A stretch of 5,317 nt of DNA from Acidobacteriota bacterium. Lineage in GTDB: Bacteria; Acidobacteriota; Vicinamibacteria; Vicinamibacterales; Vicinamibacteraceae. The stretch's first letter is position 1, and every line of letters starts with the position of its first letter. Positions 1-4,940 of the stretch are shown piece after piece. Below the pieces are notes generated by a model. It searched no databases. It was not told the DNA's origin and worked only from the letters and a program-made list of their open reading frames with translations. The position numbers and the translations under genes were made by a program. The stretch lies in assembly GCA_013695405.1 (NCBI GenBank), contig JACDAO010000799.1, positions 1 through 5,317 on the forward strand. The letters run 5' to 3'.

Positions 1-325
1 TGCCGCGCCTGCCCCGCGTCGCCGCCAGTGCGCCCAGGGCTCCGGACAGATACAGGCCGGTACACCGGCCGCAGACCGGCAGGGGCTGGCCAGCCAACCA
101 GAACGACCGGTCGGCACGCTGGTGACAAATCGGGGCCGCCACGACGTAGATCAGCACCGCCACGGTCCGGCGCGGCGCCGAGGCCGCGGAGGACCGCCAG
201 CCCGGCGCGATCAGGATCAGCGCGCCCCAGGCAACCGCGACCGCTGGCACCAGCCAGGCCAGTGATCGCGCCGCCAGCGATCGTGACCGCTCAGAACGCG
301 AGGTCGGCGCCGAAGCTGTCGGCAT
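1..325 (-). CDS. DUF2085 family membrane protein, 3' end cut by the window edge
   Basis: This is the N-terminal 108 residues of a protein that continues past the left edge. A hydrophobic segment (about residues 22-41) is followed by a basic linker and a second hydrophobic stretch (about 54-66). That second stretch leads into C67-H68-Q69-R70, then R73-S74-F75, and P83-V84-C85 with R87-C88-T89-G90-x-Y92. This Cys-His-Gln plus CxxCTGxY arrangement is what I recognise as the DUF2085 family of small predicted membrane proteins; its function is not established, and the paired cysteines suggest metal or redox chemistry (inference). The ATG start (complement 323-325) lies inside the end of adoK, a 35-bp overlap. 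GAGGAG sits 13 nt upstream (339-344), somewhat far. The frame is open throughout, with no other good ATG. It is likely co-transcribed with adoK. The family call is fairly secure and the exact start less so. Confidence 0.75.
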   Translation of the reverse strand, partial: MPTASAPTSRSERSRSLAARSLAWLVPAVAVAWGALILIAPGWRSSAASAPRRTVAVLIYVVAAPICHQRADRSFWLAGQPLPVCGRCTGLYLSGALGALAATRGRRG

Positions 326-1232
326 AGCGCGCCCGGAACTCCTCGCGGGTGTAGGCGTGACTCTGACCGCCGACGTGCTCCAGCGCGTAGGTGGCGGCCA
401 CGCTGCCCATCCGACCGCAGGTCTGCCAGTCGGCCTGCAAGGCCAATCCCTTCATCAAGCCACCGCGGTACGCGTCACCGACCCCGGTCGGATCGGCAAT
501 CATCCGCTCCTGGACAGCCGGGACGTCGATCCGCCGGCCGGGCACGTGAATCGACGAGCCGTGCTCCCCCTTGGTGACGATCACCGCCTCCGCCTTCTCG
601 AGCAACGCGTCGACGTCCAGGCCGGTCTTCTCGCGAATCAACTCGTACTCGTAGTCGTTGCTGATCACGATGTTGGCGCCGTCGAGCCCGGCTGCCAGTT
701 CCGGTCCCTCCATGCGGGCGCACTGCTGGCCCGGATCGAAGATGTACCGCAGCCCGAGGGTGCGGCACTCCTCGGCATACTGCACCATCGCCTTGGGGTC
801 GTTCGGCGAGATGATCACCAGGTCGGCGCCGCCGACACTGCGGAACGACAACTCGGCGGCCGAGGCCATCGCGCCGGTGTAGAACGACGCGATCTGGTTG
901 TTCTGGCGATCGGTGCTGCAGAAGAACGAGGCGGTGAACTTACCGGCGACCTCGTGCACCAGCGAGGTGTCGACGCCAGCCGCCTCGAGCCAGCTCCGAT
1001 ACTCGCCGAAGTCCTGCCCGGCCGTGCCCATCAACAGCGGCGTTTCACCGAGCAGCGCCAGGGTGTAGGCGATGTTGGGCGCACAGCCACCACGCCGCTT
1101 CTCCATCTCGTCGACCAGGAAGCTGAGGCTGAGGCGCTCGAGATGCTCGGGCAGCAGCAGCTCGGTGAAGGCGCCGGGGAAGGTCATGAGGTAGTCGTAC
1201 GCGATCGAACCAGTAACAATCAGACGAGGCAT
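291..1232 (-). CDS. adoK: Adenosine kinase, PfkB family (AdoK-type)
   Basis: A 313-residue PfkB/ribokinase-fold kinase, predicted to phosphorylate adenosine to AMP with ATP in the cytoplasm. From memory, it closely follows mycobacterial AdoK. Shared blocks are VTGSIAxDxLMxFPG (6-20), LLPEHL (26-31), SLSFLVD (35-41), RGG (47-49), QIASFYxGAM (113-122), NDPxAM (144-149), ECRxLGL (155-161), NDYE (192-195) and the PfkB signature DPTGVGDAYRGG (247-258). Asp253 is the expected catalytic base and the GVGD turn the anion hole. The length is normal for the family. I chose the ATG at complement 1230-1232 because the conserved first strand begins three residues later. The same frame stays open to about 1775, but that extension runs through mtnP and looks non-coding. 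No Shine-Dalgarno precedes the start; the leader is C-rich. mtnP lies 68 bp upstream and the DUF2085 gene overlaps the 3' end. Another PfkB nucleoside or sugar substrate remains possible. Confidence 0.88.
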   Translation of the reverse strand: MPRLIVTGSIAYDYLMTFPGAFTELLLPEHLERLSLSFLVDEMEKRRGGCAPNIAYTLALLGETPLLMGTAGQDFGEYRSWLEAAGVDTSLVHEVAGKFTASFFCSTDRQNNQIASFYTGAMASAAELSFRSVGGADLVIISPNDPKAMVQYAEECRTLGLRYIFDPGQQCARMEGPELAAGLDGANIVISNDYEYELIREKTGLDVDALLEKAEAVIVTKGEHGSSIHVPGRRIDVPAVQERMIADPTGVGDAYRGGLMKGLALQADWQTCGRMGSVAATYALEHVGGQSHAYTREEFRARYADSFGADLAF

Positions 1233-1300
1233 GGATGGGGCTCGGGGCCGGGGGCTCGGGGGTTTCGGGGCTGGGGGTTTCAACCTGAGGCTACGGCGCG
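1233..1300 (+). other. G-tract cluster between mtnP and adoK (potential G-quadruplex)
   Basis: The 68-bp gap between mtnP and adoK holds six plus-strand runs of four or five G: 1237-1240, 1244-1247, 1250-1254, 1258-1262, 1267-1270 and 1273-1277. The loops are 2-4 nt. The word ggggctcgggg occurs twice (1237-1247 and 1251-1261). This satisfies the usual four-tract G-quadruplex pattern with tracts to spare. The G-rich strand is the template strand of adoK, so the mRNA leader is C-rich and ends only four bases before the start codon. There is no U-tract of a terminator and no Shine-Dalgarno. Whether it folds or matters in the cell is unknown. Confidence 0.6.
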
Positions 1301-2170
1301 TCAGGCCGGACCCAGATACTTGCCGAAGAGCGGCGCCATGATCCGGCGCGTGACCTCGGGGACCAGTTCCGCACGGGTGATGATCGCAGTGGCCAGGGCC
1401 TCGCCGCATCCGCAGCGGCGCGGGGCCTGCGCCAGCTGGCCGACCGCCGTGGCGATCACCTGCTGTGCGGTGCGCGCATTTTGCGTCAGGTTGGCAATCA
1501 CCATCTGCACGGTCACGTGGGCGTGCTCGGGATGCCAGCAATCGTAATCGGTCACCAACGCGATGGTCGCGTAACAGATCTCCGCCTCGCGAGCCAGTTT
1601 GGCTTCCTGCAGGTTGGTCATGCCGATCACGTGCGCGCCCCACGACCGGTACAGGTGCGACTCGGCTCGGGTCGAGAAGGCCGGCCCTTCCATGCAGACG
1701 TAGGTGCCGCCCTTGTGGACCTGCGCGCCCACCGTGACCGCCGCGTCGTAGGCCACCGTGGCGAGGTCGTGGCACACCGGATCGGCAAAGGCGATGTGCC
1801 CGACCACGCCGGCCCCGAAAAAGGTGCCGCTCCGTCCCTGCGTCCGGTCGATGAACTGGTCGGGAATCACCAGACCGAGCGGCGGCAGGTCTTCGCGCAA
1901 GGACCCGACCGCGCTGGCCGAGAGGATGCGCTCGACGCCCAGCGTCTTGAACCCGAAGATATTGGCCCGGAAGTTCAGTTCCGATGGCATCAGCCGGTGA
2001 CCGGCGCCGTGGCGCGCCAGGAACGCGACCCGCGCGCCCGACAGCGTCCCGGTCAGGTAGGGGCCCGACGGCGCGCCGAACGGGGTCTCGACCGTCACCT
2101 CGTGACGGTCCGTGAGTTCGGCCATGTCGTACAGACCACTGCCGCCGATGATGCCGATCGCGATGGACAT
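1301..2170 (-). CDS. mtnP: S-methyl-5'-thioadenosine phosphorylase
   Basis: A 289-residue member of the PNP/MTAP family. It cleaves methylthioadenosine with phosphate into adenine and 5-methylthioribose-1-phosphate, in the cytoplasm, recycling the by-product of polyamine and other SAM-consuming reactions. Motifs in order are GGSGLY (9-14, phosphate binding), RHGAGH (53-58, phosphate loop), SAVGSL (86-91), CMEGPAFSTRAES (159-171), GMTN then EAKLAREAEICYA (183-186, 189-201) and TDYDCWH (207-213). The Asp pair in TDYD is the one family members use to recognise adenine, which favours MTAP over a 6-oxopurine phosphorylase. The length is typical. The ATG at complement 2168-2170 puts the first beta-strand right at the N-terminus. 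No Shine-Dalgarno is visible; TGAGCCTC lies 9 nt upstream. It sits 104 bp after meaB and 68 bp before adoK, so a salvage operon with adoK is likely. Confidence 0.93.
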   Translation of the reverse strand: MSIAIGIIGGSGLYDMAELTDRHEVTVETPFGAPSGPYLTGTLSGARVAFLARHGAGHRLMPSELNFRANIFGFKTLGVERILSASAVGSLREDLPPLGLVIPDQFIDRTQGRSGTFFGAGVVGHIAFADPVCHDLATVAYDAAVTVGAQVHKGGTYVCMEGPAFSTRAESHLYRSWGAHVIGMTNLQEAKLAREAEICYATIALVTDYDCWHPEHAHVTVQMVIANLTQNARTAQQVIATAVGQLAQAPRRCGCGEALATAIITRAELVPEVTRRIMAPLFGKYLGPA

Positions 2171-2274
2171 GAGAGGCTGGAGGCTCAGGCGTCAGGGCTC
2201 ACGGGTGGTGGCTCGAGCCAGGATCGATCGCGATCATGCGGGGCGACGGGGGTCCTTGTCCAGCGCGGCAGCCG
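2171..2274. promoter_or_regulatory. Intergenic region between meaB and mtnP with small palindromes
   Basis: This is the longest gap inside the minus-strand gene group (104 bp) and the natural place for an mtnP-adoK promoter or an operator. Two perfect palindromes lie in it: tggctcgagcca (2209-2220) and gatcgcgatc (2226-2235). Next to the mtnP start is a tandem gaggct repeat (2173-2178 and 2180-2185), read as AGCCTC on the mtnP strand. I see no convincing -35/-10 pair for mtnP, no U-tract terminator for meaB and no small gene. The regulatory label is inference from position and symmetry only. Confidence 0.25.
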
Positions 2275-3225
2275 TCACCGGCGCTGCAGCACCTGCGCCA
2301 GCAACCGCGCGGCAGCAGCACGCGGATCGAGTTCGCGCCGCTCGACGGCGTCGAGCACGGTCTCGAAATCGCAGCCAGCGTTGCGCGACGACTCGACCCA
2401 GGCCAGCAACTGGCGCGACAGCGCCTCCCTGACCCGGATCGCCAGGCGGGACCGTCGGCGTTCACCGAGCGCATCGGCCGTGTGCGCACGAAAGTGCTCG
2501 ATCCCCGTCCGCAGTTCCGGGACGCCAAGTCCGGTCGTAGCGGTGCTGCGCAGCACCGGCGGTCGCCACGCGCCCGGTGGGCTGTCCTGCAGGCTGAGCG
2601 ACGCCTCGATCGACGCAATCGTGCGATCAACGCCCTCGTGATCGGCCTTGTTGACGACGAAAAGGTCGGCGATTTCCATCACGCCGGCCTTCATCGCCTG
2701 GACGTCGTCGCCCGCGCCCGGCGCCAGCACCACGATCGAGACGTCGGCGGTGCGGACGATCTCTACTTCGTCCTGACCGACACCGACCGTCTCGATCACC
2801 TCCAGATCGAAGCCCGCGGCATCGAACACGACCGCGGCGTCGGCTGCACTCTGCCCGACGCCGCCGAGATGACCCCTGGTCGCCAGGCTGCGGATGAAGA
2901 CGCCGGCATCGCCGGCGTGTCGCTGCATCCGGACGCGATCGCCGAGCAGGGCGCCGCCGGTGAACGGGCTGGTCGGATCGACCGCGACCACCGCCACCCG
3001 GCGGCCGTCGCCGCGCCATCCGGCGATCAACTGGTCGACCAGCGTGCTCTTGCCGGCGCCCGGCGGTCCGGTGATGCCGACCAGGTAGGCGTGACCGGCG
3101 CGCGGGTACAGCGCGCCCAGCAGCGCCGCGGCCCCGGGCCGACCATCGTCGACCCAGGTGATGGCCCGCGCGATTGCCCGCGGATCGCGCGCGATCACCT
3201 GCGCGGCCAGGGCCTGCGGCGTCAC
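2275..3225 (-). CDS. meaB: Methylmalonyl-CoA mutase-associated GTPase MeaB
   Basis: A 316-residue G3E-family GTPase (MeaB/ArgK group, the bacterial relative of human MMAA). These proteins use GTP hydrolysis to gate cobalamin loading into, and protect, B12-dependent acyl-CoA mutases such as methylmalonyl-CoA mutase. Visible motifs are the P-loop GPPGAGKST (53-61), DPTSPFTGGALLGDRVRM (83-100, the family's Mg and switch region), SLATRGHLGG (112-121), the Walker B/switch block ETVGVGQDEVE (145-155) and the guanine-specificity motif NKAD (192-195). The helical C-terminal part (about 245-316) matches the family's dimerisation arm. The length is normal. The start is GTG at complement 3223-3225, sharing GTGA with the dehydrogenase stop, so translation is probably coupled; no Shine-Dalgarno is needed or seen. 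Its mutase partner is not in this window. It could also serve isobutyryl-CoA or ethylmalonyl-CoA mutase. Confidence 0.94.
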   Translation of the reverse strand: MTPQALAAQVIARDPRAIARAITWVDDGRPGAAALLGALYPRAGHAYLVGITGPPGAGKSTLVDQLIAGWRGDGRRVAVVAVDPTSPFTGGALLGDRVRMQRHAGDAGVFIRSLATRGHLGGVGQSAADAAVVFDAAGFDLEVIETVGVGQDEVEIVRTADVSIVVLAPGAGDDVQAMKAGVMEIADLFVVNKADHEGVDRTIASIEASLSLQDSPPGAWRPPVLRSTATTGLGVPELRTGIEHFRAHTADALGERRRSRLAIRVREALSRQLLAWVESSRNAGCDFETVLDAVERRELDPRAAAARLLAQVLQRR

Positions 3226-4361
3226 GCGAGCAGCTGGCGGGCGATCACCAGCCGCTGGACCTCACTGGTGCCTTCGCCGATCGACAGCAGCTTGACGTCG
3301 CGGAAGAACTTCTCGGCCGGGTAGTCCTTCACGAACCCGTACCCGCCGTGGATCTGCACGCACTCGTCGGCCGCCCGCACCGCGACCTCGCTCGCGTACA
3401 GCTTGGCCATCGAGGACTCGCGGCTGGTGCGGAGCCCGTCGTCCTTGAGGGCCGCCGCACGGTAGGTGAGCAGCCGCGCCGCCTGGATCTTCGTCGCCAG
3501 ATCGGCGAGTTTCCACCGGATCCCTTGGAACGAGGCGATCGGCTGGCCGAACTGCTCGCGCTGCGCCGCATAGTGACGGGCCGCGTCGTAGGCCCCCTGC
3601 GCCAGCCCCACCGCGAGTGCGGCGATCCCGATGCGCCCGGCGTCGAGCACCTGCAGCGTGTTGATGAAGCCTTGGCCCTCGTCGCCGAGCAGCTGGTCGG
3701 ACGGCACCCGGCACCCCTCGAGGATGACTTCGGTCGTTTCGCTGGCACGCATGCCGAGCTTGTTCTCCTTGCGCCCGGCGCGGATACCGGCCGTCCCGGC
3801 GGGGACGATGAAGGCCGAGATGCCACGATTGCCGCGCGACCGATCGGTGACGGCCATCAGCACCGTGATGCCGGCGATGTTGCCGTGCGTGATGAACGTC
3901 TTGGCGCCGTCGATGAGCCAGTCGTCGCCGACGCGCCTGGCCACTGTCCGCGTCCCCGCCGCGTCGCTGCCGGCGGTTGGTTCGGTCAGCCCCCACGCGC
4001 CCAGCACCTGACCGGAGGCCAGTGGCGTCAGGAAGCGGCGCTTCTGGGTGGCGGTGCCGAACATGTGGATGTGCGCGGCTGCCAGGCCATTGTGGGCGGC
4101 CACGCTCAGCGCGATCGCCGGATCGACACGCGCGAGTTCCTCGATGCACAGGCAGTAGTCGACCGCCGACATGCCGGCGCCGCCGTATTCGTCCGGGAAC
4201 TGGATCCCGAGGAGTCCCAGTTCGGCCAGCACCGGCAGCAAGTCCATCGGGAAGTGCTGCGCCTCGTCCCAGTGCATCACGTGCGGACGCAGATCGCGCT
4301 CCGCGAACTCGCGGACGCTGTCACGCAGCAGGCGCTGGTCGTCGGTCAGATGCAGGTCCAT
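3222..4361 (-). CDS. Acyl-CoA dehydrogenase (FAD-dependent)
   Basis: A 379-residue acyl-CoA dehydrogenase that introduces the alpha-beta double bond into an acyl-CoA and passes electrons to ETF. The helical N-terminal domain begins MDLHLTDDQRLLRDSVREFA. The FAD/substrate signature GLTEPTAGSDAAG is at 124-136, DGAKTFITHG at 151-160, and REQFGQPIASFQ at 268-279. The C-terminal QIHGGYGF (336-343), RDVK (354-357) and EGTSEVQR (363-370) blocks follow. Glu363, just before GTSE, is at the catalytic-base position of short- and medium-chain dehydrogenases, unlike isovaleryl- or long-chain enzymes. Chain length cannot be fixed by eye; short or branched-chain acyl-CoA is likely given the coupled meaB. 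I chose the ATG at complement 4359-4361 because the fold starts there; the open frame upstream to 4457 crosses the divergent gene. No Shine-Dalgarno is present; TGAGCCTC lies 11 nt upstream. Confidence 0.93.
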   Translation of the reverse strand: MDLHLTDDQRLLRDSVREFAERDLRPHVMHWDEAQHFPMDLLPVLAELGLLGIQFPDEYGGAGMSAVDYCLCIEELARVDPAIALSVAAHNGLAAAHIHMFGTATQKRRFLTPLASGQVLGAWGLTEPTAGSDAAGTRTVARRVGDDWLIDGAKTFITHGNIAGITVLMAVTDRSRGNRGISAFIVPAGTAGIRAGRKENKLGMRASETTEVILEGCRVPSDQLLGDEGQGFINTLQVLDAGRIGIAALAVGLAQGAYDAARHYAAQREQFGQPIASFQGIRWKLADLATKIQAARLLTYRAAALKDDGLRTSRESSMAKLYASEVAVRAADECVQIHGGYGFVKDYPAEKFFRDVKLLSIGEGTSEVQRLVIARQLLA

Positions 4362-4429
4362 GGCGGTCGCCCGAGGCTCAATCCAATGGTAGCCCACGCG
4401 CGATCGCCACCAGCGGCATAATGACCCGC
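4362..4429. promoter_or_regulatory. Divergent promoter region with a -10-like box for the barrel gene
   Basis: The 59-68 bp between the two divergent starts must hold promoters for both directions. On the plus strand, CATAAT at 4417-4422 matches five of six positions of the TATAAT consensus; seven bases later comes an ATG at 4430. A transcript from this box would therefore begin at or near that ATG. No good -35 is visible at the usual spacing. On the minus strand, TACCAT (complement 4386-4391) is a weaker -10 candidate for the dehydrogenase. Short -10-like words can arise by chance, so this is tentative. Confidence 0.35.
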
Positions 4430-4915
4430 ATGTCGTCCCTGGTACGTCGCGCGGCACTGGCCGTCACGGTCCTGCTCGCCACCGTTGCGCCGGCACGGGC
4501 GGATCTGACGGTGTTCGCGGGGCTGCAGAGCGCGCCGACGATCCGTCCGGTGACCGGGATCAGTCTGGGCGTCGGCCTGCTGGTGGTCGGCTGGGAAGTC
4601 GAGATCGCGCGGGTCGCCGAGCGGGTCGACGATCGCGCGCCGTCGATCTCGACCGGTACCGGCAGCGTCTACGTTCAGAACCCGATTCCGATTTCCGGCC
4701 TGCAGATCTACGGCATCGCCGGCGCCGGCGTGTATCGCGAGCGCCTGACCGCCGTGCTGCAGGAGACCAACGTCCTCGTCGCGCTCGGCGGCGGGGCGAA
4801 GATCGCGCTGGCCGGGCCGTTGAAGCTGCGGCTGGACTACCGGTTCTTCAAGTTGCGCAATGCCGGATCGCCGACGCCGCAGCGCCTGTATGCCGGGCTG
4901 TCGCTGGCGTTCTGA
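4421..4915 (+). CDS. Small exported protein, probable outer-membrane beta-barrel
   Basis: 164 residues from the ATG at 4421, or 161 from the second in-frame ATG at 4430. The N-terminus is a clear Sec signal peptide: RR at 9-10, a hydrophobic core about 11-23, and a cleavage site APARA before Asp28. The mature part (about 137 residues) is made of alternating polar and hydrophobic strands rich in Gly (for example 46-65, 93-105, 116-130, 133-144, 155-164). It ends in LYAGLSLAF, the aromatic-rich, terminal-Phe ending that the BAM machinery recognises in outer-membrane barrels. The size suits a small 6-8 strand barrel such as the OmpX/OmpA-like group. I do not recognise a named family. It diverges from the dehydrogenase gene and is transcribed alone. 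No Shine-Dalgarno precedes either ATG. The open frame extends upstream to about 3977 only as antisense of the dehydrogenase gene. Confidence 0.8.
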   Translation: MTRMSSLVRRAALAVTVLLATVAPARADLTVFAGLQSAPTIRPVTGISLGVGLLVVGWEVEIARVAERVDDRAPSISTGTGSVYVQNPIPISGLQIYGIAGAGVYRERLTAVLQETNVLVALGGGAKIALAGPLKLRLDYRFFKLRNAGSPTPQRLYAGLSLAF

Positions 4916-4940
4916 GACGCGAGGCCGCCGCGCGGTCTCA
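4913..4940. terminator. Dyad between convergent genes, possible bidirectional terminator
   Basis: TGAGAC (4913-4918) pairs with GTCTCA (4935-4940). With one bulged base the stem continues for three more pairs (4919-4921 with 4931-4933), leaving a 9-nt loop. An alternative 8-bp stem with one G-U pair uses 4921-4928 and 4932-4939. Each outer arm starts with the stop codon of one of the two convergent genes. No U-tract follows on either strand, so it would not be a classical intrinsic terminator; it may simply block or stabilise 3' ends. Confidence 0.35.

Noticed and set aside
1237..1277. G-tract cluster as a rho-independent terminator of mtnP
   Set aside because: In the mtnP transcript the region is C-rich with no self-complementary stem and no U-tract.
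357..1547. Long plus-strand open frame opposite adoK and mtnP
   Set aside because: Its translation is low-complexity, rich in Arg/Gly/Ala/Val, with no recognisable motif. It is a mirror of well-supported minus-strand genes in GC-rich DNA, where antisense stops are rare.
1233..1775. Upstream extension of the adoK frame giving a 494-residue protein
   Set aside because: The extra residues overlap mtnP and read as Arg/Pro/Gly-rich shadow sequence. The PfkB fold starts right after the ATG at 1232.
2236..3324. Plus-strand open frame opposite meaB
   Set aside because: Same reasoning: meaB is complete and motif-rich on the other strand, and the antisense product is Arg/Asp/Ala-rich with no family resemblance.
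3977..4420. Upstream extension of the barrel-protein frame
   Set aside because: It is antisense to the dehydrogenase and Arg/Pro/Ser-rich. A proper signal peptide begins at 4421 or 4430.
3174..4421. 415-codon plus-strand open frame covering the whole dehydrogenase gene
   Set aside because: The minus strand encodes a full acyl-CoA dehydrogenase with all family motifs. The plus-strand product has no domain and is explained by codon bias.
4362..4457. Upstream start for the acyl-CoA dehydrogenase at 4457
   Set aside because: It would add 32 unrelated residues, cross the promoter gap and overlap the divergent gene's signal peptide. Family proteins begin at the MDLHLTDDQ position.
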